This document shows, piece after piece, positions 56,328-64,000 of a stretch of DNA of 64,000 bases. A program made the translations under genes and the position numbers. Under the pieces are notes generated by a model. The model saw nothing but the letters and a program-made list of their open reading frames with translations. It was not told the origin of the DNA and ran no database searches. Each line of letters opens with the position of its first letter. The first letter of the stretch is position 1. The stretch is taken from NCBI RefSeq assembly GCF_029229925.1, contig NZ_CP107254.1, forward strand, positions 1,240,001 through 1,304,000, given 5' to 3'. The stretch comes from Halorhabdus sp. BNX81. Lineage in GTDB: Archaea > Halobacteriota > Halobacteria > Halobacteriales > Haloarculaceae.

Positions 56328-56857
56328 CGGCCATGTACTCGGTGGTCGGGTGTACGGAGTGCAGCGCGCTGTGGGTGATCGAGGGGCGACCCGAAACCTC
56401 ACAGTGTCCACGATGTGGCAAGCGCCGGCAGTTCGACCTCCTCCGGAAGTTCGCACAGACCGAAACGGCCGACGCTGCCCGGCAGGCTCGCGCGGCGATG
56501 CTCGCCGAACGCCAGGATCTGGGCGAGGCGTTCGACGGACTGGACTCCTACGCCGAGATGGAGACTCGAATCGACGAGGACGTGATCGATCACGACACGT
56601 ATCTCGAATCGAAGGGCGTCGATAGCAACGAGGCCGCCGACGCGGGTCGACGCGCAACGGAAGGGGCCGGCGGATCGACCAGCCGCGAGGAAATCGTCCG
56701 TACGGCACTCGCCGAGCTGGACGACCCGGACGAGGATGCAGTCGTCGAATACGCCGCCGAACATGGGGTGCCCGAGGATTATACCCAGCGAGCGCTTCAA
56801 TCCCTCCTCAGAGCCGGCGACGTCAGCGAAAATCGGGGGACGTATCGTCTCGTTTGA
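56324..56857 (+). CDS. DUF5817-like zinc-ribbon protein
   Basis: 177-aa protein: zinc ribbon with C10, C13, C28 and C31 (CTEC...CPRC), a long charged helix, then a C-terminal winged-helix-like segment (about 115-175; SREEIVRTALAELDDPDEDAVVEYAAEHGVPED). Likely DNA or RNA binding. Coupled to the GNAT gene. Role unknown. Confidence 0.75.
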   Translation: MTAMYSVVGCTECSALWVIEGRPETSQCPRCGKRRQFDLLRKFAQTETADAARQARAAMLAERQDLGEAFDGLDSYAEMETRIDEDVIDHDTYLESKGVDSNEAADAGRRATEGAGGSTSREEIVRTALAELDDPDEDAVVEYAAEHGVPEDYTQRALQSLLRAGDVSENRGTYRLV

Positions 56858-56862
56858 GGACG

Positions 56863-56982
56863 CTATGCGATGCCGAGTGCCCTGAGCACGCCGTAGGCGA
56901 GCAACAGGATCGTCAACGAGCGCTTGATCACGCCGAGCCAGGGCTGGATGCGTCCGGGGATCGAGTTGTCTTTGGTGGCCAT
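56863..56982 (-). CDS. Small membrane protein (39 aa)
   Basis: MATKDNSIPGRIQPWLGVIK and on: polar start then one hydrophobic helix (about 21-36) ending GVLRALGIA. The ATG at 56982 is chosen; an in-frame extension to 57051 gives unlikely sequence. Convergent with the zinc-ribbon gene. No known family. Confidence 0.55.
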   Translation of the reverse strand: MATKDNSIPGRIQPWLGVIKRSLTILLLAYGVLRALGIA

Positions 56983-57190
56983 GTGTCTCACTTCTGGGGA
57001 CGCCCGCCGGTGCTCGCCGACGGCCGCCGAGTTGGTGTTTGCGGGCGGCACATAAACCGCTCAGCCGTCCGCCCACGGCGAAAGTGAAGGTGAGCCCGTG
57101 GATCGTCCCGGCAATCGCCGATTTTCGCACAGTTTCAAGAGGATCGGGTACCAATTGGGGGGTGTGAGTACTCGTGAGTCGACCGACCCG

Positions 57191-57577
57191 ATGGCCATCG
57201 AGCCGTTGATCTGCGGGATCGCACTCGCCATTGCGGGTGTCGTTGCCGCCGGTGCATTCGCGCTTGATCTTCGCGTTCGCCTCGGGAGCTACGAGGTACT
57301 GAGCGTCATTGCGGGCGTCCTCGCGATCGGGCTGGGAACGTGGGGGCTGTATGCGGCAACGAAAGGGCGATACCGGACTGGTGTCGGGTCACTGTCGGGG
57401 GCGGCCGGGTTCACACTCGTCTTTCTCGCACCGCTCGCGAAGTCACCCCTCCTGTTCGCCGTCGTCGGTGGACTGTTCCTCGCGCTCAGTGGCCTCTTTC
57501 TCATCGCTACTGGATACGGCTACGCCGTTGTTGTCGACGACACGGCCGAGGCAACGACTGAGGCCGACGACGGGTGA
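57191..57577 (+). CDS. Four-helix membrane protein, unknown (128 aa)
   Basis: Four hydrophobic segments (about 4-25, 35-56, 67-83, 88-112) and a short acidic tail. ATG 57191 (MAIEPLICG) starts right at the first helix; a GTG at 57164 or an ATG at 57098 are alternatives. No family recognised. Confidence 0.6.
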   Translation: MAIEPLICGIALAIAGVVAAGAFALDLRVRLGSYEVLSVIAGVLAIGLGTWGLYAATKGRYRTGVGSLSGAAGFTLVFLAPLAKSPLLFAVVGGLFLALSGLFLIATGYGYAVVVDDTAEATTEADDG

Positions 57578-57621
57578 GCATTTCCGCGTTGATCGTCGCT
57601 CTGTAGCTACGGGGCTGCCGT

Positions 57622-58833
57622 TCACCGACCGAGTTCCTCGTGGGCGCTGGAGAGATGCCGGGAAGCTAACGCGGCCAGCAAGGAGAGTTCGCCCGCCAGC
57701 GCGGTCGTCGCGATGATCTCTGCGAGTGCTTCGGCGTTCGAGCCGACTGGATCGCCGCCGCCGGCGACTCCCAGGATCGAGAGAGCTTCGGACTGGGTCG
57801 GCAGGGCCGTCCCGCCGCCGACGGTGCCCACTTCGAGCGAGGCGAGCGTTACGCTGGCGTAGAGGCCGTCCTCGCGGGCTTCGAGGCTCGTGATCGCGTT
57901 CGATCCCTCGACAACCTGGGCCTCGTCCTGGCCCAGCGCGAGGAAGGCCGCGCCGACGATGTTGGCGACGTGGGCGTTGAACCCGAGACTTCCGGCTTTT
58001 GCACTCCCCACGAGATTCTTCCGCGTGTTGACCGCCGCGATCGCCTCGCTGGTCGTATGAAAGGTGTCCTCGACGAGGTCCTCTGGGAGGAACACGTCCG
58101 CCGCGACCGTATAGCCCCGTCCCTCGACGGAGTTGATCGCCGCCGGTTTCTTATCGGAACAGAGGTTCCCCGAAAGTGCAACCAGTTCCGCCGGCGTTTC
58201 TGCTTCGACGAGTTCGCTCGCCGCCTCGCTGGCGATAGTCACCATGTTCATCCCCATGGCGTCGCCGGTGTCGTACCGGAACCGGAGGAAGACCGAGTCG
58301 CCGACGACGTACGGCGTCACGTCCTCGAAGGCGATATGCGGGTCGGTGTCCTCGGCGACCGCCGCGAGTTCGGCCTCGTTCTCGCGGACCCAGTCGGCGA
58401 CTTCCTTGGCCTCGCCGACGTCCGCGACGCTGAAGACGGGGGCGCGGGTGATCCCCGACTTCATGATACGGGCGGTCGATCCGCCGGCGTCCCGGATCGC
58501 CGTGACGCCGCGATTGACACTGGCGACCAGCGCACCCTCGGTCGTCGCCAGCGGAACGTTGTACTCGCCGTCGGCCGCCTCGCCGTCGACCGGGAGCGGT
58601 CCCGTGACACCCATCGGGATCTGGACCGTCCCGATCATGTTCTCGATGTTGGGCTCGGCGTCGGCGGCGTCGATCGAGTACGAGCCGACTGTCTCTAGAT
58701 CGGCGTCGGTCTCCTCGGCGATGTACTGCCGGCGGGCGGCAGTCGCGTCGTCCGGATCGGCTATCTCTTCGAGTTCGTACAGCCGGAGCTCCCCGCTGCG
58801 GAGGCGCTCGACCAGGTCAGTTACCGCTGCCAT
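57622..58833 (-). CDS. hmgA: HMG-CoA reductase (NADPH)
   Basis: 403-aa class I enzyme making mevalonate for archaeal isoprenoid lipids and carotenoids; the target of statins. Motifs: NMIGTVQIPMGVTGP, GNLCSDKKPAAINSVEGRG, HVANIVGAAFLALGQDEAQ and GTVGGGTALPTQSEALSILG with catalytic residues. Full length without membrane domain. It supplies the precursors used by crtI/brp in this window. Confidence 0.96.
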   Translation of the reverse strand: MAAVTDLVERLRSGELRLYELEEIADPDDATAARRQYIAEETDADLETVGSYSIDAADAEPNIENMIGTVQIPMGVTGPLPVDGEAADGEYNVPLATTEGALVASVNRGVTAIRDAGGSTARIMKSGITRAPVFSVADVGEAKEVADWVRENEAELAAVAEDTDPHIAFEDVTPYVVGDSVFLRFRYDTGDAMGMNMVTIASEAASELVEAETPAELVALSGNLCSDKKPAAINSVEGRGYTVAADVFLPEDLVEDTFHTTSEAIAAVNTRKNLVGSAKAGSLGFNAHVANIVGAAFLALGQDEAQVVEGSNAITSLEAREDGLYASVTLASLEVGTVGGGTALPTQSEALSILGVAGGGDPVGSNAEALAEIIATTALAGELSLLAALASRHLSSAHEELGR

Positions 58834-58887
58834 GCCCCTACACTCGACAGCCCGGCCCCTAACAGTTTGCCTTCCGGGGAGACTGCG

Positions 58888-59136
58888 TCACTCCTGGTGA
58901 GTCAGCACAAGCAACTGCTCGTCCGTCCGAACCAGACAGAACGGCCCGGGCGGAGACGAGAACGTGTGCATCCGCTTTTCGGAAATGAGCAACCGTTCGA
59001 AGGGACGGCCACAGGCTGGACACCCGAACCCCTCGCGATTTTCGAGGTGCGTCGTCTCCCGATCGTCCTTCAACAACTTGAGTCCGTGACGGTACTCATG
59101 CACGTCGAACCCGTCCGCGACGTCGAGTTGTTCCAT
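58888..59136 (-). CDS. Small zinc-binding protein (DUF7385-like, 82 aa)
   Basis: 82-aa protein with one CPACGRPF knuckle (about residue 39-46) and conserved GPFCLVRTDEQLLVLTHQE end, a haloarchaeal small family. ATG 59136 is selected over a 34-residue N-terminal extension that overlaps the FAH gene. Function unknown. Confidence 0.72.
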   Translation of the reverse strand: MEQLDVADGFDVHEYRHGLKLLKDDRETTHLENREGFGCPACGRPFERLLISEKRMHTFSSPPGPFCLVRTDEQLLVLTHQE

Positions 59137-59170
59137 TGTCTCCGTGGCGTCAGTGTCTGCTGGCGAGTCG

Positions 59171-59947
59171 TCACTCGGGGATGTGAACGCCGTGTTCGAG
59201 CGTCCCGATCCCTTCGATCTCGATTTCGACGGTGTCACCGTCTTCGAGTGGCCCGACCCCGGATGGCGTGCCCGTCGCGATCACGTCGCCGGGTTCGAGC
59301 GTCATGTAGTCGGTGATCTCGGCGATCAACTCGGGCACCGAGAACACCATGTCCTCACGGCTGCCCGACTGGCGAGTCTCGCCGTTGACCCGGAGTTCGA
59401 TGCTCGCGTCCGCCGGGACTTCTTCCGGCGTTGCCAGTACAGGCCCCATCGGCGCGGCATTGTCGAATGCCTTGCCGCGGACCCAGTTGGTCTCGACGCG
59501 CTGATCGTCGCGGTTCGAGAGATCGTTGAAGCAAGTATAGCCCGCGATGACGTCCTCGGCCTCGCTCTCGCTCACGTCGTGGCAGGTCTCGCCGATGACG
59601 ACCGCGAGTTCGGCCTCGTGGTCGATGCGTTCCTTGCCGGCCAAAAGCGAGACCGTCGAGCCGTGGCTCGCCACCGTGTTTGGCGGTTTCAAGAAGAGCA
59701 ACGGACGATCGGGAACGTCGGCATCCTGCTCGTCGGCGTGATCGACGTAGTTGCGTCCGATACAGACGATCTTCGTCGGCTGTGAGGGTGGCAACACGTC
59801 GACATCCTCGGCCGGGTACGTTCGGTCGTCCGTTGGGATGGACGCGGGATCCCCTAATGCAGTCGTAACGTACGCTTGCCCCTCTTCGACGACCCACCGT
59901 CCCCCCCGAATCGTTCCTGCCGGGTCACGAAAGCGGACGCGCTTCAT
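59171..59947 (-). CDS. Fumarylacetoacetate hydrolase family protein
   Basis: 258-aa enzyme: IVCIGRNYVDHADE (active His), EAELAVVIGETC (metal-binding Glu pair), GYTCFNDLSNRDDQ and GDVIATGTPSGVG. Members hydrolyse or decarboxylate acylpyruvates and aromatic ring-cleavage products (for example HpcE); the exact substrate is unknown. Only 34 nt from the small zinc protein, same strand. Confidence 0.88.
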   Translation of the reverse strand: MKRVRFRDPAGTIRGGRWVVEEGQAYVTTALGDPASIPTDDRTYPAEDVDVLPPSQPTKIVCIGRNYVDHADEQDADVPDRPLLFLKPPNTVASHGSTVSLLAGKERIDHEAELAVVIGETCHDVSESEAEDVIAGYTCFNDLSNRDDQRVETNWVRGKAFDNAAPMGPVLATPEEVPADASIELRVNGETRQSGSREDMVFSVPELIAEITDYMTLEPGDVIATGTPSGVGPLEDGDTVEIEIEGIGTLEHGVHIPE

Positions 59948-60069
59948 GCCCCCGACTATTTATTCGGGCGTGTTAGCGCTTTCGAAGGGGCATCGATCGT
60001 TATATTTCGCTGACGACACCGGCTGGCGAGGCGAACTGCTTTTGGGTCGTCCCGGAGTATCGAAGTGGC

Positions 60070-60831
60070 ATGAACGTACTCGTCGTCGGGGCCGGGGAAA
60101 TGGGCCAATGGTTTGCCCGGACTCTCGACGAACACGCCGCTGCTTCACTGGATTTTGCGTTCGCCGACACCGATTCGGCGGTGGCCCGGACCGCGACAGC
60201 GACCGTCGGCGGCCGAGCCGTCTCTCCGGACACCACAGAACGCTTCGACCTGGTCTGTGTCGCCGTGCCGATGCCGGTGACCGTCGACGCGATCGAAACG
60301 TACGCTTCGAACGCGAAACGGGCGATCTGTGACGTGGCGGGGATCATGGCCGACCCCGTCGCGGCGATGACTGACCACGCCCCGGACTGTGAACGCGTCA
60401 GTTTTCACCCGCTCTTTGCCCCGGCGAACGCCCCCGGAAACGTGCCGCTGGTGGCTGACGAATCGGGTCCCGTCACGGACCAGGTTCGTGACGCCCTGGC
60501 GGCGGCCGGCAACGACCTCTTCGAGACGACCTCCGAAGAACACGACGCGGCGATGGAGACTGTCCAGGCCAGGACACACGCCGCGATCCTGGCGTTCGGT
60601 CTGGCTGGCGAATCGGTCCCGGATCGATTCCAGACGCCGATTTCCGCCGGGCTGTTCGACCTGCTCGAAACCGTCACTGGCGGCGAGGCGCGCGTCTACG
60701 CCGACATTCAGGCCGCCTTCGAGGGGAGCGAGGACGTGGCGGCGGCGGCCGAGCGGCTCGCCGACGCCGACGACGAAACGTTCGAAGCACTGTACCGAGC
60801 GGCTCGACCGGACGAGGGCACCGATGAGTGA
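60070..60831 (+). CDS. tyrA: Prephenate dehydrogenase
   Basis: 253-aa NAD(P) enzyme of tyrosine synthesis. N-terminal VVGAGEMGQWFARTL, then CDVAGIMADP, SFHPLFAPANAP (substrate His) typical of archaeal TyrA. An A/T box at 59998-60005 (GTTATATTT-type) lies about 65 nt upstream. The stop overlaps the Rsm22-type gene by 8 nt. Confidence 0.88.
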   Translation: MNVLVVGAGEMGQWFARTLDEHAAASLDFAFADTDSAVARTATATVGGRAVSPDTTERFDLVCVAVPMPVTVDAIETYASNAKRAICDVAGIMADPVAAMTDHAPDCERVSFHPLFAPANAPGNVPLVADESGPVTDQVRDALAAAGNDLFETTSEEHDAAMETVQARTHAAILAFGLAGESVPDRFQTPISAGLFDLLETVTGGEARVYADIQAAFEGSEDVAAAAERLADADDETFEALYRAARPDEGTDE

Positions 60832-62242
60832 CGAACAGCGCGACGCGATCCTGGATAGCGTCCGGTACCTTCGGAACGTGCGGCCGATCGATCCTGACGA
60901 GATCCAGGAGTACGTGGCCCAACGACCCCATCCGGGCGTCGTCAAACAGACAATTCGGGAGTCCGCCGTCGAACTCGGCCTCCGCGAGCGGGATGATGGC
61001 ACCTTCGTGCCGGCTTCCGAGGGACCGCTCGACGCAACTGTCGACCAGGTCGAGGCGTTCCCGGAGCGGTACGCCCGGGTGCTCGAGAATCTGCTGGTCG
61101 GGGAGTTCGGGGCCGGCTGGCCGGATGGGGAATCCGGTGAGCAACTCCGCTCGCGAATCCGATCCATCAAGGAGTCGTACCTCCAGGGAGCCGACGTCGC
61201 GTACGACCGGGTGACCGCGCTTGCGTACGGGATCTATCACCTCCCCGATTACTACGCCGTCGGGCAATACGCGCTGGAACCATTGCTTGCCGCCGACCGC
61301 TTGCCGACACAGCTCCGGGTGCTTGATGTCGGGGCCGGCGTCGGCGGTCCGGGACTGGGGATCATAGATCTCGTGTGTGAGGGCGGCGGAATCGTCGATT
61401 ACCATGCCGTCGAGCCCAGCGACGCCGCCGATGTCCTCTCGGAGCTGCTGGATGAAACTGGACGAAACGCACACACGACCATCCACCGCGAGCGCGCCGA
61501 GGATTTCGATCCGGCCGGCACGTTTGATCTGATCATCTTTTCGAACGTCCTCGACGAACTCGATTCCCCGGCGGCCGTCCTCCGAACGTACGCCGACGCG
61601 CTCGAATCCGACGGATCGATCCTGGGACTTTCGCCTGCTGATAAGCGAACGGCGACCGGCCTTCGGACGATCGAGCGAGCCGTCGAGGACACCTACACGA
61701 TTTACGCGCCTACCGTGCGCCTCTGGCCCGGCGAAACGCCCGCCGGGAAGTGCTGGTCGTTCGATCGCAAGCCCGATCTGGCGGTGCCGCCGTTCCAGGA
61801 GCGGCTTGAGGACGCCTGCGACGATCCCGACCATGACGACGGCGAGTTCGAGAACGCCGATGTCCAGTACGCATACTCGATCCTCCGGAAAGACGACGCG
61901 ACGGCGATCGAGTACACGCCGGATGCATCACGCGTCATGAAAATGGCCGACGCCGACGGGTATGTCACCGACCGGGTCGACGTCGTCGGGATCAAGCTCA
62001 GTCCGGATCTACGCTCGGGTCCCGACGCCAACCCGCTCTTTCTCGTGGGCGACGGCAGCGAGGGGACCGACCACTTCGCCGTCCTGACCCGGGAGTCGAC
62101 GCTCAATCGCGATCTGGTCGCGAGTCAGTACGGCGACTTGCTCTCCTTCGAAAACGCGCTGGCACTCTGGAACGACGACGAAGGGGCGTACAATCTGGTC
62201 GTCGACGCCGAAACAGTCGTCGACAGCGTGCCGGTTCCCTGA
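60824..62242 (+). CDS. Rsm22-like small ribosomal subunit methyltransferase family
   Basis: 472-aa protein: N-terminal helical region, a SAM-binding Rossmann core (about 145-265; VLDVGAGVGGPG, DLIIFSNVLDEL), then APTVRLWPGETPAGKCWSF with a cysteine and a C-terminal beta domain. This matches the Rsm22/mitochondrial ribosome-assembly methyltransferase family. Start ATG 60824 overlaps tyrA, so co-expression is likely; the overlong frame from 60389 is a tyrA shadow. Confidence 0.8.
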   Translation: MSDEQRDAILDSVRYLRNVRPIDPDEIQEYVAQRPHPGVVKQTIRESAVELGLRERDDGTFVPASEGPLDATVDQVEAFPERYARVLENLLVGEFGAGWPDGESGEQLRSRIRSIKESYLQGADVAYDRVTALAYGIYHLPDYYAVGQYALEPLLAADRLPTQLRVLDVGAGVGGPGLGIIDLVCEGGGIVDYHAVEPSDAADVLSELLDETGRNAHTTIHRERAEDFDPAGTFDLIIFSNVLDELDSPAAVLRTYADALESDGSILGLSPADKRTATGLRTIERAVEDTYTIYAPTVRLWPGETPAGKCWSFDRKPDLAVPPFQERLEDACDDPDHDDGEFENADVQYAYSILRKDDATAIEYTPDASRVMKMADADGYVTDRVDVVGIKLSPDLRSGPDANPLFLVGDGSEGTDHFAVLTRESTLNRDLVASQYGDLLSFENALALWNDDEGAYNLVVDAETVVDSVPVP

Positions 62243-62309
62243 ACGGCGGACGGCTCCGCGCTGGCACCCCGCGAGGAAGGTTTTTGCGCCCGCCGACCCG
62301 AGTGCGCGC

Positions 62310-63110
62310 ATGAACGACGAGCCGACGATCCTGCTGACGAACGACGACGGCATCGACAGCGTCGGTCTGGGGGCGCTGTACGAGGCGCTCTCCGCTGTCG
62401 GTGACGTAACTGCCGTCGCACCAGCCGACGACCGGAGTGCAGTCGGTCGGTCGATATCCACGAACGTCGGCGTGACTGAACACGAACTCGGCTACGCTAT
62501 CGACGGCACGCCGGCGGACTGTGTCGTTGCCGGGATGGAAGTCCTCGTTCCCGACGTCGACATCGTCGTGGCTGGCTGTAACGACGGTGCGAACCTGGGG
62601 GCGTATGTCCTGGGCAGATCCGGAACGGTGAGTGCAGCCGTCGAAGCGACGTTCTTCGAGGTTCCCGCCATCGCCGTCTCGATGTACGTCCCCGTCCGGG
62701 ACGACGACAAGTGGGACCCACTCACGGACGAACCGGAGTCCTACGCGAACGCGACTCGCGCCACCCGGTATCTCCTCGAGCATGCGCTGGAATCGGACGT
62801 CTTCGAGGAGGCCGACTACCTCAACGTCAACGCACCGCTGGCCGTCGACGGCGAGGCGACGGCACCGATGGAGATCACGACGCCCTCACGGGTCTACGAG
62901 ATGGGGGCCCTCAAAAACGGCGACGAGATCGAACTCCACGATCGCATCTGGGAGTGGATGGCAGAGGGCACCATTCCGGATCCCGATGGGACCGACCGCC
63001 GGGCCGTCATCGAGGATCGCGTCAGCGTCTCGCCGCTGACGGCACCACACACGACGGAGCATCACGAGACACTCGACGAACTCGCGGACGAATACGAGAG
63101 AAGAGGATAG
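62310..63110 (+). CDS. surE: 5'/3'-nucleotidase SurE
   Basis: 266-aa metal-dependent phosphatase for nucleoside monophosphates. LLTNDDGIDSVGL (metal-binding D12, D13), APADDRSAVGRSIS, DGTPADCVVAGM, GCNDGANLG and SGTVSAAVEATF are all conserved. Length is typical. A T-rich box (about 62279-62285) precedes the ATG. Confidence 0.93.
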   Translation: MNDEPTILLTNDDGIDSVGLGALYEALSAVGDVTAVAPADDRSAVGRSISTNVGVTEHELGYAIDGTPADCVVAGMEVLVPDVDIVVAGCNDGANLGAYVLGRSGTVSAAVEATFFEVPAIAVSMYVPVRDDDKWDPLTDEPESYANATRATRYLLEHALESDVFEEADYLNVNAPLAVDGEATAPMEITTPSRVYEMGALKNGDEIELHDRIWEWMAEGTIPDPDGTDRRAVIEDRVSVSPLTAPHTTEHHETLDELADEYERRG

Positions 63111-63130
63111 AGAACAGCCTGTAGGCGCTT

Positions 63131-63304
63131 TTAGTCTTTCATGTCCTGGAGTTTGTCCAGGAGTTCGTCCTGTGAGGCGTCCGCTTCGAAGCTCACGTCC
63201 CCATCGTGGTCGGTCGCATCGACGTCGACGCTCTCGCTGTCGTCGATGTCCGAGCCACTGGCCTGATTCTCCTGTTCGGATTCATCGTAGCTTCCGAAGC
63301 CCAT
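63131..63304 (-). CDS. DUF5786 family protein (57 aa)
   Basis: Very acidic short protein MGFGSYDESEQENQASGS and on, ending DELLDKLQDMKD. The start GFGSYDESEQEN and the HDGDVSFE segment are highly conserved among haloarchaea. Probably intrinsically disordered with a C-terminal helix; function unknown. Confidence 0.8.
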   Translation of the reverse strand: MGFGSYDESEQENQASGSDIDDSESVDVDATDHDGDVSFEADASQDELLDKLQDMKD

Positions 63305-63369
63305 AACAATGGGATAGAGGGGGTCGACCCTCTAAAGCGGTCCGGTGTTGGATTCGGTGTGTGGCTCTT

Positions 63370-64000
63370 TCACAATTCGATCCGCTCGACGATCCGGTCG
63401 GTATCCTCGCGGGTGTTGATGGCCACGATCCGGAGGAACTCCTCGAGACCGGAGTTGTGGAGTTTCGATTTCAGGAGGTTATCGACCTGGTAAACGCCCG
63501 CGGCGTTGGTCATCTCGATTTCGACGAGGACGGGGACTCCGTCGCCGGTCCGGAGGTGGACTGCCTCGATCGCCTGGCTGGAGACGGTGTTGATCCCGCG
63601 GCCACCGTGTTCGTACGGAATCCGTGACCGGCCACTTTCCATGTCCAGCGCATCAGCCACCCGCACGACGCCGGCTTCGAGTGTCAGTGGTTCCTCCGCG
63701 GTGTCGTGACAGAGGATCGCATGAAGGACTTCACTCTTGACCCGGACCGCTTCGGCGATGTCGTAAAACGGCAACTCAGACAGAATACGGTCCAGTAGGT
63801 CCGCTGCCAGCGGAATCGAGTAGTAGGGATGGTCGTCCCGGTGGACAACGTGGCCGATGTCGTGTAGCGTCGCGGCCAGAGCGACGATGACGGGTTCGTC
63901 AGCCTCCGCAAGTCCCTGTTCGCGTGCGCCGTTGAACGTCACACCGCCTGCTTTCAATAGGTCGTACAGGCATAGCGCTCGGTTCCGGACGATCGTGATG
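63370..64000 (-). CDS. HD-domain phosphohydrolase (5' end beyond window)
   Basis: The reading frame is open to the right edge, so the N-terminus is missing; 210 codons are visible. LAATLHDIGHVVHRDDHPYYS carries the HD metal motif (HD in LHDIGH), followed by LHAILCHDT and VRVADALDMESGRSR, typical of haloarchaeal HD metal-dependent phosphohydrolases acting on nucleotides. The internal TTG at 63957 is not the start. Confidence 0.85.
   Translation of the reverse strand, partial: ITIVRNRALCLYDLLKAGGVTFNGAREQGLAEADEPVIVALAATLHDIGHVVHRDDHPYYSIPLAADLLDRILSELPFYDIAEAVRVKSEVLHAILCHDTAEEPLTLEAGVVRVADALDMESGRSRIPYEHGGRGINTVSSQAIEAVHLRTGDGVPVLVEIEMTNAAGVYQVDNLLKSKLHNSGLEEFLRIVAINTREDTDRIVERIEL

Noticed and set aside
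60389-60823. N-terminal extension of the Rsm22-like frame through tyrA
   Set aside because: It is the +1 frame of tyrA with Arg/Ser/Pro-biased composition; the ATG at 60824 begins the conserved protein.

Overview
The window is a gene-dense, GC-rich chromosomal segment of a halophilic archaeon. The evidence is a proton-pump bacteriorhodopsin with its retinal genes, very acidic proteins throughout, archaeal information-processing genes (TFE, Sec61 beta, RLI/ABCE1, aTrm56), an HMG-CoA reductase for isoprenoid lipids, haloarchaea-restricted DUF families, and TATA boxes about 25-30 nt upstream of many start codons (leaderless genes). A Tat-exported GH5 cellulase with dockerin-like repeats would fit a Halorhabdus-like polysaccharide degrader; that genus guess is only an inference.

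Layout. 1-5.6 kb: dnaK tail, aldo/keto reductase, PhoU/AbrB regulator, uvrA. 5.6-12.7 kb: light-energy island with bop, crtY, a small membrane protein, the regulator bat (with a complete LOV-type flavin motif), crtI and brp. Three promoters here (bop, bat, brp) share an ACC-N7/8-TT-N-GG motif at the same distance from the start codon, as expected of a Bat regulon. 12.7-32.4 kb: housekeeping genes (SDR, FAU-1, Sec61 beta, thioredoxin, NpdG, archaemetzincin, a large hybrid histidine kinase, lactate permease, PHP, RLI, 3-hydroxyisobutyrate dehydrogenase, oxidase subunit III). 32.4-33.6 kb: a more AT-rich accessory patch with IS-end-like remnants, a Tat lipoprotein, dispersed repeats and a tiny Cys4 protein, followed by the cellulase. 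35-43.6 kb: c-di-AMP synthase plus MscS-like channel, then an inorganic-carbon module (dabB-dabA, Lrp-type regulator, beta-carbonic anhydrase) whose promoter carries a perfect 10-bp inverted repeat, then NikR. 43.7-54.1 kb: beta-oxidation pair, cysE with an upstream mini-ORF, AlkA-type glycosylase, dnaJ, CinA-like, tfe operon, trm56, DsbA-like, icd. 54.2-55.8 kb: an AbiE-like toxin-antitoxin pair with an operator palindrome. 55.8-64 kb: GNAT, zinc-ribbon proteins, hmgA, FAH hydrolase, tyrA, Rsm22-type methyltransferase, surE, and an HD phosphohydrolase running off the end.

The most unusual signal is a recurring architecture at four unrelated genes (dnaK, a zinc-finger gene, a histidine kinase, icd). 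Each carries a short insert or tandem copy rich in hairpins, and the host gene's own sequence is repeated on both sides, including the stop codon in three cases. At icd the stop codon sits exactly in the 3-nt loop of a 9-bp hairpin. In the kinase the insert is a twice-repeated, in-frame 48-bp unit inside the ATP-binding N-box. I propose these as copies of one small host-sequence-duplicating palindromic element or process. One small gene (28126-28274) is broken by a 1-nt frameshift. No tRNA, rRNA or CRISPR array was seen.
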